Positions 41,028 through 49,699 of a stretch of 64,000 nucleotides of DNA are shown here, piece after piece. The notes under the pieces were generated by a model. It was not told where the DNA came from and did not search any database. It saw only the letters and a list, made by a program, of their open reading frames with translations. This stretch comes from Rubritalea tangerina (GTDB lineage Bacteria > Verrucomicrobiota > Verrucomicrobiia > Verrucomicrobiales > Akkermansiaceae): the NCBI RefSeq assembly GCF_042683245.1, contig NZ_JBHUJB010000049.1:1-64000 (forward strand), given 5' to 3'. Numbering within the stretch: the stretch's first letter is position 1; each line of letters starts with the position of its first letter. The position numbers and the translations under genes were made by a program.

Positions 41028-42869
41028 ATGGATTTTTTCGAAAACGGTCAGCAAATATTTTTAGCGATCTTGATGGTGGTGGTCTTTGTGGCCTTCGTCA
41101 AAGAATGGCTGTCAGCGGAATTAGTAGCTATTGGTGGTTTAGTTGCTTGTGTGTTTTCTGGGGTATTGTCGGTGACGCCTGGGGCTGAGAACAATGCTTT
41201 ACAGGTATTTGCGCATCCTGCGCCTATCACCGTGGCTTGTATGTTTATTTTAAGTGCGGCCTTAGATAGGACTGGGGTGATTGAGTCACTGGGGAACTGG
41301 TTTGAGCGTGTGGCGGGCAAGAGTCCGATGCGGATGTTAGTGGTGATGCTAGTGTTGGTGTCGAGCTTGTCTGGCTTTGTAAACAACACGCCGGTGGTGG
41401 TTGTTTTCATGCCGATTGTTTTAGGGATATGTCGGCGCAAGAATTACAAGGCATCTAGGTTTTTGATTCCATTGTCCTATGCGGCGGTCGTGGGTGGCAC
41501 TGTGACAGTGATTGGGACCTCAACGAATTTGGTGGCAGCGGGGATAGCCAATAAGGTGATGGATCCATTTACGATGTTTGAGATCACTCCATTGGGTATT
41601 ACGTTTGTGGTGATCACGTTTATTTATTTGGTGACGATTGGGAGGAAATTGTTACCGGACCGGACGACACTAGCGGCATTGATAGATAATGAAACGAGCC
41701 GTGAATTTATCACCCATGCATTTGTAAAAGAGGACTCACCACTGTCTGGGCAATTATTTCCTGAGTCGGACTTGGCGGGATTAAAGAAAGCCCGGGTGAT
41801 TGAAGTACGAAGGGATGGGATTCGTTTACAGGACCCATTGCCACAGATTCGCTTTGAAGCTGGGGATGAAATTGTCTTCAAGGGCGATATTCAGGCCTTG
41901 ATGGGAATCAAGGATAAGGCGGACGTCGATGTACGAGGTGAGGAAAAGTTAGGTCTAGAAGATATAAGGACTGAGTCAGCTGTATTGATGGAGGGCATCT
42001 TGGGGCCGGAGTCATCCCTAGCAGGAAAGAATCTCAAGGAGCTTAATTTCCGCCAGCGTTTTGGGGTGTTGATTCTCGCCGTTCACCGCAAGGGGGAGAA
42101 CCTACGAGAGCGATTTGAAGACGAGCGTTTACGTTTTGGTGACACTTTATTGGTACAAGGGCCTGCTGAAAAGATGCGGCGCTTGTTCCAGCAGAAAGAT
42201 TTCATCAACTTGAGTGAGCCGAAGCATCAAGTGAGCCGGACGCATAAGGCCCCATTTGTATTGTTGGCCTTAGCGGCATTCATAGTTATTGGTGCATTGG
42301 GGGGGAATTTTGGGATTCCAGCAGTCCCCACAGTTTTATTGGCAATGTGCTGCGCTTTTGGAGTGTTGGTGACGCGTTGTTTGGATCCACACGAGGCGTT
42401 TCAAGCGATCGAGTGGAAGGTGGTGTTCATGATTTGTGGGATGTTGGGGCTAGGCATGGCGATGTCGCAGAGTGGCTTAGCTGAGAATACAGCGAAGGCT
42501 GTGGTAGGGATGGTTGATAGCATTGGGTTTGTGGATGCGGGCCTAAAGCCCTACATTATGTTGGCGGCCTTTTATTTGTTGTCGAACATCCTCACAGAGA
42601 TGATTTCGAACAATGCGGTTGCGGCCTTGTTGACCCCACTTGCCATTTTTGTGGGCCTGCAGATGGGAGTTGATGCTCGGCCGTTTGTGGTCTCTGTGAT
42701 GTTTGGTGCATCCGCAAGTTTCTCAACACCGATTGGCTATCAAACCAACACATTTGTTTACGGTGCTGGGGGGTATAAATTTGGAGACTTCTTCAAGGTG
42801 GGCTTCCCGCTGAGCATTATATTATGGCTGACAGCAAGCATCTTGATTCCGATGCTATGGCCATTTTAG
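41028..42869 (+). CDS. SLC13/DASS-type anion permease with two TrkA-C (RCK_C) domains
   Basis: 613 residues, about 11 membrane helices in two halves. Each half carries the DASS signature region (SSLSGFVNNTPVVVVFMPIV, and NILTEMISNNAVAALLTPLA with ASASFSTPIGYQTN). Between the halves, residues 220-400, are two soluble RCK_C domains (RVIEVRRDGIRLQDPLPQIRF and FGVLILAVHRKGENLRERF). Such proteins import sulfate, dicarboxylates or phosphate with Na+. The adjacent polyphosphate genes make phosphate worth testing. Convergent with ppk1, 17 bases apart. Confidence 0.83.
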   Translation: MDFFENGQQIFLAILMVVVFVAFVKEWLSAELVAIGGLVACVFSGVLSVTPGAENNALQVFAHPAPITVACMFILSAALDRTGVIESLGNWFERVAGKSPMRMLVVMLVLVSSLSGFVNNTPVVVVFMPIVLGICRRKNYKASRFLIPLSYAAVVGGTVTVIGTSTNLVAAGIANKVMDPFTMFEITPLGITFVVITFIYLVTIGRKLLPDRTTLAALIDNETSREFITHAFVKEDSPLSGQLFPESDLAGLKKARVIEVRRDGIRLQDPLPQIRFEAGDEIVFKGDIQALMGIKDKADVDVRGEEKLGLEDIRTESAVLMEGILGPESSLAGKNLKELNFRQRFGVLILAVHRKGENLRERFEDERLRFGDTLLVQGPAEKMRRLFQQKDFINLSEPKHQVSRTHKAPFVLLALAAFIVIGALGGNFGIPAVPTVLLAMCCAFGVLVTRCLDPHEAFQAIEWKVVFMICGMLGLGMAMSQSGLAENTAKAVVGMVDSIGFVDAGLKPYIMLAAFYLLSNILTEMISNNAVAALLTPLAIFVGLQMGVDARPFVVSVMFGASASFSTPIGYQTNTFVYGAGGYKFGDFFKVGFPLSIILWLTASILIPMLWPF

Positions 42870-42886
42870 TGGGGTAATATGGACGG

Positions 42887-44992
42887 TTAGTCTTCCTCAG
42901 TCGGGGTGTGTGGTTCAAAGGTAGTGGTGCGCATGTATGATTTTGCTTTGGCAGCTTTGGCAGCCTTTTTCTGGAGGTATTCCTGCATGCGGAATGCGCT
43001 GTTTTTACCCTTAGGGGTGATGCGGGAGGAGGAACCATCTTCAAGGATTCGGTGGGCTTGTTGATTGTCCTTGAAGGCTGCTTCTAAAATATCGATGAGC
43101 TGAGATTTTAGGTTTTTATCAATGATTGGCACCATCAACTCGACACGCTTCTCGAGGTTACGAGTCATCCAGTCCGCAGAAGAGATAAAGAGTAGGTTGT
43201 CTCCACCTTGGTGGAATTGGAAGATACGGGCATGCTCAAGGTAATAGTCTATGACTGAGACGACTTCGATATTTTTGGCCTCTTTGCGCGACCCCGTTTT
43301 GAGACAGCAGATGCCTCGGATATTGAGTTTGATTTTCACTCCAGCTTTGGAGGCTTTATAGAGAGCATCAATGATATCTTTATCTTGCAGTGAGTTTACT
43401 TTGGCCGTGATGAAGGCTTTTTCTCCGGACTTTGCACGGGATGCTTCGCTTGCAATCAGCTCAAGGAGGCGCTTTTTCATATGGGTTGGAGCCGGGAGGA
43501 TGTGGCGAGGCTGAAGAAGTTTAGATCGTCCAGTGATAGCATTGAAGACCAATGAGGCGTCAGCCCCAAAGGAGCTTTTAGCGGTGAGCAGTGAGACGTC
43601 AGTGTACAAGCGTGCTGTTGACTCGTTGTAGTTACCAGTACCTAAGTGGCAATAGCGTCTTAGGCCACTGGTTTCTTTTCTAACAACTAGGGTGATCTTG
43701 GCGTGAGTTTTGAGCCCTTTAACTCCGTAGACGATTTGGACGCCCGCTTTTTGGAGTTCTTCAGCGCGGTGGAGGTTGCGTGCTTCGTCGAAGCGGGCTT
43801 TGATTTCTACGAGGACAGTGACTTGCTTACCATTTTCGGCAGCTCGAATGAGAGCGTCAATGATACGTGAATGTTTTGCAGTGCGGTAGAGTACTTGTTT
43901 GATTGCGAGGACTTGTTCGTCGCTGGCGGCTTCTTCTAACAACCTGAGAACAGGATCGAAGCTATGGTATGGGTGATAGAGGAGGATGTCATTCTTGGAA
44001 ATCTCGTCGAAGATGGAGTTTTGGAAGTCGATCGAGGTAGATGGTTGGGGTTCCCATGATGGAGCCTTGAGGTCTTCGAAGCCAGAGATGAAAGCGAGTT
44101 GCATGAAGTCGCTGAGGCAGAGTGGACCGTTGATGCGGAAGATTTGATCGCTCTTTGCTTGGGCAAGGTTGAGCACTTCTTTTTCGAGAAGTCTTGAGCC
44201 GGTGGCGCTCATTTCGACACGTACCGTATTGCTGGTTTTACGGGCAGAGAGCACTTCTTCCATTTCACCGGCGAGGTCGATGGCGTCCTCTTCTTGTACA
44301 GCGATGTCACCGTTGCGGGTGATTCGGAATACTGTGTGTGCTCTGATGGACTCGCCTGGGAAAATGGTTCCGGCAAAGCTAGCTATTGCGTCTTCTACGG
44401 GAATCACATATTGAATGCCAAGGTCTTCGACTTGGATAAAGCGGTCAACGGATTCGGTAATGGGGATGAGTGCGAGTCGCTCGCTTAGGTTTTCGTCACG
44501 CATCAGACAGGCGACGACAAGCGTCATCGCCGGTAGGGTCAGAGCCGGATGTGTTTCATCTACTTCCTGACAAGAGAGGGGGGTGAGCAATGGAAAGATG
44601 TTGTCTTCGAAGCGTTGGAAAACTTGTTCCTTGATGTGTTTGGGGAGTTTTTTAGGGGTGGAAATCTTGATGCCATTGTGTTCCAGCTCAGGCAGGAGCT
44701 CCTCATTGAGCAGGGTGTATTGCTCGGAGACTTGGGTTTTGATGCGTTTTCGAATCGCGGTGAGCTGCTGTGTTGGTGTCATGCCCGCAATATCTTTTTT
44801 TCGTGATCCAGCACTTTTCAATAAGGTGAGACCACCCACTCGAACTTGGAAGAATTCATCCATGTTAGAGGCGGATATTGCTAGGAATTTAAGGCGTTCT
44901 AACAATGCCTTATCATGTCGTTGGCCTTCACTGAGTACGCGTTGGTTGAATTCGATCCAGGAGAGTTCTCTATTGATGTAGTTTGACGGCAT
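42887..44992 (-). CDS. ppk1: Polyphosphate kinase 1
   Basis: Makes polyphosphate from ATP reversibly. 701 residues with all four domains: N-terminal (YINRELSWIEFNQRVL, then KFLAISASNMDEFFQVRVGGL), head domain, and two C-terminal phospholipase-D-like catalytic domains with VLVEIKARFDEARN, the autophosphorylated His region GLKTHAKITLVVR, and YCHLGTGNYNESTARLYTD. The C-terminal 40 residues are basic. ATG at 44992. 11 bases downstream of the Ppx-like gene on the same strand, so an operon. Confidence 0.95.
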   Translation of the reverse strand: MPSNYINRELSWIEFNQRVLSEGQRHDKALLERLKFLAISASNMDEFFQVRVGGLTLLKSAGSRKKDIAGMTPTQQLTAIRKRIKTQVSEQYTLLNEELLPELEHNGIKISTPKKLPKHIKEQVFQRFEDNIFPLLTPLSCQEVDETHPALTLPAMTLVVACLMRDENLSERLALIPITESVDRFIQVEDLGIQYVIPVEDAIASFAGTIFPGESIRAHTVFRITRNGDIAVQEEDAIDLAGEMEEVLSARKTSNTVRVEMSATGSRLLEKEVLNLAQAKSDQIFRINGPLCLSDFMQLAFISGFEDLKAPSWEPQPSTSIDFQNSIFDEISKNDILLYHPYHSFDPVLRLLEEAASDEQVLAIKQVLYRTAKHSRIIDALIRAAENGKQVTVLVEIKARFDEARNLHRAEELQKAGVQIVYGVKGLKTHAKITLVVRKETSGLRRYCHLGTGNYNESTARLYTDVSLLTAKSSFGADASLVFNAITGRSKLLQPRHILPAPTHMKKRLLELIASEASRAKSGEKAFITAKVNSLQDKDIIDALYKASKAGVKIKLNIRGICCLKTGSRKEAKNIEVVSVIDYYLEHARIFQFHQGGDNLLFISSADWMTRNLEKRVELMVPIIDKNLKSQLIDILEAAFKDNQQAHRILEDGSSSRITPKGKNSAFRMQEYLQKKAAKAAKAKSYMRTTTFEPHTPTEED

Positions 44993-45003
44993 GGCAGGAA
45001 TAG

Positions 45004-46563
45004 TTAGCTAAGTTTATCTTCGACGAGGTTGATCTCGAGTCCGAAAATATTTTCGAAGAGGTCGCCTTTTGACTTCATGGCGAGTCGTTCGGTGTGTGCG
45101 TCAGCGACACGCGGGAGGTAGATATGGAGTCGGCGTCTCGAGACACGGATTTCTAGTTCGGTTACTCTGTTAGTGTGGGAGCGTTCGAGGGCGTCGGCGA
45201 TACGCAAGAGGGAAGCGAGTTTTGAGACGCGCATTCTATTTTGCATATTGAGATCTTTGTAGATCGGGTGACTGGGTTTGGGGAGGGAGTTTCTATGGTA
45301 ACGGGTGATGAGGGCGACCATTTCGACATCAGCACGTGGGAGACCAAAGATTTCTGAGTTCAGGATGATGTATTGGGAATGTTTGTGGTGGGCTCTGTTA
45401 CTGATGAAGCCACCACATTCGTGGAGGATAGATGCAATATGGAGAAGGAGGGCGTCATGGTTGCTGAGCTTGTGAAGGTCTTGCAGCTGATCGAAGAGTT
45501 GGAGTGAGAGTTTTGATACTTGGCGTGCGTGGGGGAGGTGGACACGGTATTTTTTTGCAATCTTTTCGGCTGAGCGAATGACTTCTTTGGTGAATTCTCC
45601 TGAGAGTGAAGGGGTAATGTTAAGGTCGTGAAGGAGACCTTGTTCATAGTCACTTTCGGGAATGTGAACGCGGCGTGCTTCGAAGGCGTTGACTATGGCT
45701 AGGTTTATTTCCAGAGCTGGTAAAATGGCTTCAGCTGTCTGGTAATCGACACGATAGGTTTGCACGATTTCGTCATCGTCTTTTGTAGTAACTTTATCGC
45801 ACAGGTCTGTGAGGGCTTGTTCTGAGCAGGATTTGTCTTTGTGATGTTTAATAAAGTCACGGATGAGCTGAATTTCGTAACCAATCAGAACAATGTGTTC
45901 GATATCCGCATCTTTAAATTCTTCGACTAAAGAATCCAGTGGGCCTTTGATTTGTGCGCGGACGCTCTTTCGATATGAGTTAGACCGTTCATTGTTGGCA
46001 ATATTTTCACCTGTGCGATGAACGCCCATGCGATAGCTGCTATAGGAGGTTATTCTACCTTTTTGGAGGAGTATGGCGCGAGTGTTCCCTGGGCCGACAT
46101 GCACCACGAGGGTGTTTAGCGAACGCATAGAGGGGGTGTCGCTGAGGCGTCTGCGGGTCTTAAGGTAGATGAGTCTTGTCATCTCACCGTCATCGAGGAT
46201 TTCCACATCGAGTCCGCAGCTGATGTGGATACGGTTGAGGAATATCTCTTTGTTTGTAGACTCTGAGAGGATGTTAGTAGCGACGACTCGGATAGTTGGT
46301 GCTTCTGGAGACCCTGCTAGTTCTGCGATACTTTGTTTGTATCTTGTCAGGATGGTGACGCAACGTTCGACGGTTGAGCGTGTTAATTTTCCTCTACTGA
46401 AGACATCGTGGGCGATGGGGACGGATTGTTCGAGGAAGTCGATTGGCTCCACGGATCCTGGACTGATTTCGTGGAAAATGAGAAGTGAGATTGAGCTCGC
46501 TCCAATATGAATGGTGGCACTTACATGTGGTGAGGGGGGAATGGTAAGTGGGTCAGAACTCAT
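45004..46563 (-). CDS. Ppx/GppA-like protein with HD domain and altered phosphate-binding motifs
   Basis: Exopolyphosphatase/pppGpp phosphatase fold followed by an HD domain. The N-terminal ASKHA half has HIGASSISLLIFH where Ppx has DLGSNS, and VVHVGPGNTRAIL where Ppx has DIGGGSTE, so both usual acidic metal ligands are replaced. EILDDGEMTRLIYL matches the catalytic-Glu region. The C-terminal half has LLLHIASILHECGGFISN, then HHKHSQYIILN, typical of Ppx. Start ATG 46563 (520 residues) is preferred over TTG 46599. Directly upstream of ppk1. It may be an altered-mechanism phosphatase or a polyphosphate/alarmone sensor. Confidence 0.78.
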   Translation of the reverse strand: MSSDPLTIPPSPHVSATIHIGASSISLLIFHEISPGSVEPIDFLEQSVPIAHDVFSRGKLTRSTVERCVTILTRYKQSIAELAGSPEAPTIRVVATNILSESTNKEIFLNRIHISCGLDVEILDDGEMTRLIYLKTRRRLSDTPSMRSLNTLVVHVGPGNTRAILLQKGRITSYSSYRMGVHRTGENIANNERSNSYRKSVRAQIKGPLDSLVEEFKDADIEHIVLIGYEIQLIRDFIKHHKDKSCSEQALTDLCDKVTTKDDDEIVQTYRVDYQTAEAILPALEINLAIVNAFEARRVHIPESDYEQGLLHDLNITPSLSGEFTKEVIRSAEKIAKKYRVHLPHARQVSKLSLQLFDQLQDLHKLSNHDALLLHIASILHECGGFISNRAHHKHSQYIILNSEIFGLPRADVEMVALITRYHRNSLPKPSHPIYKDLNMQNRMRVSKLASLLRIADALERSHTNRVTELEIRVSRRRLHIYLPRVADAHTERLAMKSKGDLFENIFGLEINLVEDKLS

Positions 46564-46606
46564 AGGGGTGAATATGAGTGGTGCTGAAGCTTGATGCAAT
46601 CAAGAA

Positions 46607-46637
46607 TGTGAAGCGAATATGTGACGAAATTGTGATG
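46607..46637. promoter_or_regulatory. Three TGTGA direct repeats between the Ppx-like gene and ppk2
   Basis: TGTGAAG (46607-46613), TGTGACG (46620-46626) and TGTGATG (46631-46637). The last two are 11 bp apart with an AAAT spacer, the 7-4-7 layout of PhoB boxes, though the half-site is not the E. coli CTGTCAT. Placed to control both divergent polyphosphate genes. Confidence 0.35.
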
Positions 46638-46675
46638 CTAGAATTTTCTCTTGAGTTTTAGATCCGCTAGAAGAG

Positions 46676-47512
46676 ATGATCACAGGTATGTTGATTGATG
46701 AAGCGAGTACGAGGTACCGGGTTGAGCCCGGACAGGTCATTGATTTAAATATGTTAGATTCCTCCGATAAGGGTTTATGGGTGAGTGGTGTGAAGGCCGA
46801 GCATTCTGATTTGCTGCATGAGAAGTTGGCAGAGTTGAAGGCGTTGCAAAACCAGCTATTTGCAGAAGGTAAGCATAAGGTGTTAGTTGTGATTCAGGCG
46901 ATGGACGCAGGGGGGAAGGATGGCTGTGCTAAGAAAGTTTTTTCATCGATGGACCCACAAGGGGTGCATGTAAAAGCATTTAAGGCGCCACATGAGGAGG
47001 AGCTCTCTTACGATTTTTTATGGCGTATTCACAAGGCTGTGCCTCAGAAGGGGATGATCGCTGTGTTTAACAGGAGTCATTATGAGGATATCATTGCGGT
47101 GCGTGTTAAAAGGCTATTCCCGGAGCAAGTATGGAAGAATAGGTATAGGCATGTGATTGATTTTGAGAAAATGTTGGCAGATGAGGGGACGAAGATTGTG
47201 AAGATTTTTCTGAACATATCTAAAGAGGAGCAAGGTGAGCGGTTGCAAGCGCGCTTGGATGATCCAGCTAAGTTGTGGAAATTTGAGCCTGAAGATCTAG
47301 CGGATAGGAAGCGCTGGGGGGAGTTCATGGAGGCGTATAGTGACCTCCTATCTAGGACGTCTACTGATTATGCTCCTTGGCATATTGTTCCTGCAGATAG
47401 AAAATGGTACCGAAATTTAGTAGTGGCACAGATTATGATCAATGCCTTGAGGGAGTTAGACATGAAGTTTCCGGAGGTGAAGTGGAAACCAGAAGACATG
47501 GTAATTGAGTGA
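46676..47512 (+). CDS. ppk2: Polyphosphate kinase 2 family phosphotransferase
   Basis: PPK2 enzymes move phosphate between polyphosphate and nucleotides, mostly NDP or NMP phosphorylation. Walker A-like VIQAMDAGGKDGCAKKVF, Walker B and lid region AVFNRSHYEDIIAVRV, and LWKFEPEDLADRKRW all match. 278 residues, one PPK2 domain; the GGKDG form and overall length suggest class I or III. Divergent from the Ppx-ppk1 operon. Its stop overlaps the start region of yjbQ, so the two are translationally coupled. Confidence 0.9.
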   Translation: MITGMLIDEASTRYRVEPGQVIDLNMLDSSDKGLWVSGVKAEHSDLLHEKLAELKALQNQLFAEGKHKVLVVIQAMDAGGKDGCAKKVFSSMDPQGVHVKAFKAPHEEELSYDFLWRIHKAVPQKGMIAVFNRSHYEDIIAVRVKRLFPEQVWKNRYRHVIDFEKMLADEGTKIVKIFLNISKEEQGERLQARLDDPAKLWKFEPEDLADRKRWGEFMEAYSDLLSRTSTDYAPWHIVPADRKWYRNLVVAQIMINALRELDMKFPEVKWKPEDMVIE

Positions 47513-47934
47513 TGATAGTAGATATAAGAGAGCTTGAGTTTACGACTCGTGGAAAGGGGACATATGAGATTTCACATGAGGTTGCTGAGGTGGTACGTGA
47601 ATCTGGACTTCGCAATGGTACGGTGACTGTGTTTGTAAAGCATACGAGTGCTAGTTTGGTATTGATGGAAAATGCGGACCCAAGTGCTAGAAGAGATTTG
47701 GAGATGTTTTTTGATAAGTTAGTGCCCGAGGATACTGATTACTTTATTCATACCTATGAAGGCGCTGACGACATGCCATCTCATATTCGGATGGCGTTGA
47801 CGCGAAGTAGTGAGGTGATTCCAGTGAACGAGGGTAGAATGATGTTAGGCACATGGCAGGGGATATTTCTCTTCGAGCATCGCAGAGCAGTGCACCACAG
47901 GAGGGTAGTTGTAACTGTAATGGGCGAGCGCTAG
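47512..47934 (+). CDS. yjbQ: YjbQ/UPF0047 family protein
   Basis: 140 residues with the UPF0047 signature: FVKHTSASLVLMENADPSARRDLE, the metal-binding His region DDMPSHIRMALT, and GTWQGIFLFEHR. E. coli YjbQ has weak thiamine-phosphate synthase activity; the real role is unknown. The ATG at 47512 overlaps the ppk2 stop by one base. GTG 47509 is an alternative. Confidence 0.88.
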   Translation: MIVDIRELEFTTRGKGTYEISHEVAEVVRESGLRNGTVTVFVKHTSASLVLMENADPSARRDLEMFFDKLVPEDTDYFIHTYEGADDMPSHIRMALTRSSEVIPVNEGRMMLGTWQGIFLFEHRRAVHHRRVVVTVMGER

Positions 47935-47938
47935 GTAT

Positions 47939-48694
47939 ATGCCGGACCCAATTGATGTAAAAGTTGGCTTTCGAGTGGTTGCTGAGAGTGACGACTGGAT
48001 AGTCGTGGATAAATCAGCGCCACTGATTGTTCACCCGACAGGCAAGAAAAGTGAACCTACATTGTTAGGTGGTATCGAAGAACTCCTGAGCTACGAAATT
48101 GCCAATGGAGCTAAATTGTCGATCATTAATCGTTTAGACCGAGAGACGAGTGGTGTCGTGATTGTCGCTAAGAATAAATCGGCGGCGAGGATGTTTGGAC
48201 GGGCGATGGAGAGGCGCCAGTTTGCGAAGCAATACGACGCGATTTGTTTTGGTTGGCCAGATTGGGATGAAATTTTAGTTGATGCCCCTATTCGGAGAAG
48301 GGGGGAGGTAGAGCATTCTGCGATCTGGGTGAAGCAGATGGTGCATCCTGGTGGGAGGGAGTGCCGAACGCATTTTGAAGTCGTGGCTAGGCGTATGGTG
48401 CGAGGGCGTAAGGTGTCTCGGTTACGGGTGATTCCAGAGACTGGGCGGATGCATCAAATACGTGTGCACGCGTCCTATTTAGGTTATCCATTGGTGGGGG
48501 ATAAGATTTATGGTGAGGACGAGACTTGTTATTTGCGTTTTATCGAGTCGGGCTGGGATGAGAGCATGGAGCAGCAATTGTTAATGAGGCGCCATGCATT
48601 GCATGCCGCTGAGATGGCATTACGCAATGAGGAAGTGGCATATGATTGGGCGACACCTATGGCTGAGGATTTGCATGTCTTTTTTGGTGCGTGA
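47939..48694 (+). CDS. RluA-family pseudouridine synthase
   Basis: 251 residues. Catalytic motif INRLDRETSGVVIVAK with the Asp nucleophile; GRMHQIRVHASYLGYPLVGDKIYG is the family C-terminal motif. There is no N-terminal S4 domain, so it resembles the smaller RluA/TruC-like members that modify rRNA or tRNA. The exact target site cannot be told from sequence. Four bases after yjbQ. Confidence 0.87.
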   Translation: MPDPIDVKVGFRVVAESDDWIVVDKSAPLIVHPTGKKSEPTLLGGIEELLSYEIANGAKLSIINRLDRETSGVVIVAKNKSAARMFGRAMERRQFAKQYDAICFGWPDWDEILVDAPIRRRGEVEHSAIWVKQMVHPGGRECRTHFEVVARRMVRGRKVSRLRVIPETGRMHQIRVHASYLGYPLVGDKIYGEDETCYLRFIESGWDESMEQQLLMRRHALHAAEMALRNEEVAYDWATPMAEDLHVFFGA

Positions 48695-48720
48695 GATAGT
48701 GTGATTTGCTAGGTTTTGGC

Positions 48721-49479
48721 ATGGCAGAATTGCATGCGATTGAAAGTTATTTGGAGGAAATGCTCAAAACGAGTGAGGTGCCTGATTATGGGGCCGCGCA
48801 CAACGGGCTACAGCTTACTAATAATGGTGAAGTTACCAAGGTGGTCGCAGCGGTAGATGCTTCATTGCCGGTGATACGCAAAGCCATCAACGAAGGGGCT
48901 GACCTTTTGATTGTGCACCATGGGCTATTTTGGCAAGGGGTTCAGAAAATGGTGGGAGCTCAGTATGAGAAGTTTGCGGAAGCGATTCATGCAAACTTGG
49001 CAATTTATAGTTCTCACATTCCATTGGATATTCACCCTGAATTTGGAAACAATGCCTTGCTCGCACAATCGATTGGAATGGAAAAAGTGGCGCCATTTCA
49101 CGATTGGAAAGAGATTCAGCTTGGATTGAAGCAGGAACTTGATTTGGATTTTGAGACTTTGATTGAGAGAGTGGAGGCTGCGGTGGAAGGAGATGTCCAT
49201 TTTTGTCGTGGTAGAAAGGAACCGTCAGTCGGGACGGTTGGTATTGTCACGGGAGGTGCAGGTTCTGAGATTATGGCAATGGCGGAGCAGGGCGTAGATA
49301 CTTTTATTACCGGAGAGGGACCACACTGGAGCTACCCCTTGGCTGAAGAATTAGGGGTCAATTTGCTCTATGCTGGACATTATGCCACCGAGACTTTTGG
49401 GGTGAAAGCACTGGCTGAGCAAGTGGCGAAGAAGTGGGATATCGCCACAGGGTTTATTGATCACCCCACTGGACTGTAG
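48721..49479 (+). CDS. Nif3-like dinuclear metal centre protein (YbgI/YqfO family)
   Basis: 252 residues from ATG 48721. Metal ligands are in LLIVHHGLFW, SSHIPLDIH and AGHYATETF, and VGIVTGGAGSEIM and DTFITGEGPHW complete the family pattern. The family is often labelled GTP cyclohydrolase I type 2, but the true substrate is unsettled. Probable last gene of the ppk2-yjbQ-rluA-type-nif3 run. Confidence 0.87.
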   Translation: MAELHAIESYLEEMLKTSEVPDYGAAHNGLQLTNNGEVTKVVAAVDASLPVIRKAINEGADLLIVHHGLFWQGVQKMVGAQYEKFAEAIHANLAIYSSHIPLDIHPEFGNNALLAQSIGMEKVAPFHDWKEIQLGLKQELDLDFETLIERVEAAVEGDVHFCRGRKEPSVGTVGIVTGGAGSEIMAMAEQGVDTFITGEGPHWSYPLAEELGVNLLYAGHYATETFGVKALAEQVAKKWDIATGFIDHPTGL

Positions 49480-49543
49480 GGATAACAGCTGGACTTTGTT
49501 TGCAAAAAGGGAGCAATAAGCGCAGAAAAAGCTTAAAAAGTCC

Positions 49544-49573
49544 TTGCTATCGCCAGCCTCAAAACTCTAGTTT
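49544..49573 (+). promoter_or_regulatory. Candidate promoter of the exopolysaccharide locus
   Basis: TTGCTA (49544-49549), 18-bp spacer, TAGTTT (49568-49573). The -10 hexamer equals that proposed for rpsT. It would give a leader of about 120 bases. Confidence 0.4.
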
Positions 49574-49639
49574 ACATAAGGTATTGCTACAAATGATGTC
49601 TTCGGAAATGTCGGCCTTGGTAACGAGGGTCGTTTTTTG

Positions 49640-49688
49640 GGAGGCTTTGAGTAGCTGAGGGTGGCGCAAAGCCTCCGAACAATCACCC
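49640..49688 (+). promoter_or_regulatory. Candidate cis-regulatory RNA: H-type pseudoknot in the leader
   Basis: Stem 1: GGAGGCTTTG (49640-49649) with CAAAGCCTCC (49667-49676), a perfect 10 bp. Stem 2: GGGTG in the loop (49659-49663) with CACCC (49684-49688). The structure ends 11 bases before the ATG at 49700, where it could cover the ribosome site. GTGGCGCAAAGCCTCCG resembles the 3' half of the c-di-GMP-I (GEMM) aptamer, but its 5' GGCAAACC and GAAA parts are absent. Confidence 0.4.
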
Positions 49689-49699
49689 AAAATGAGATT

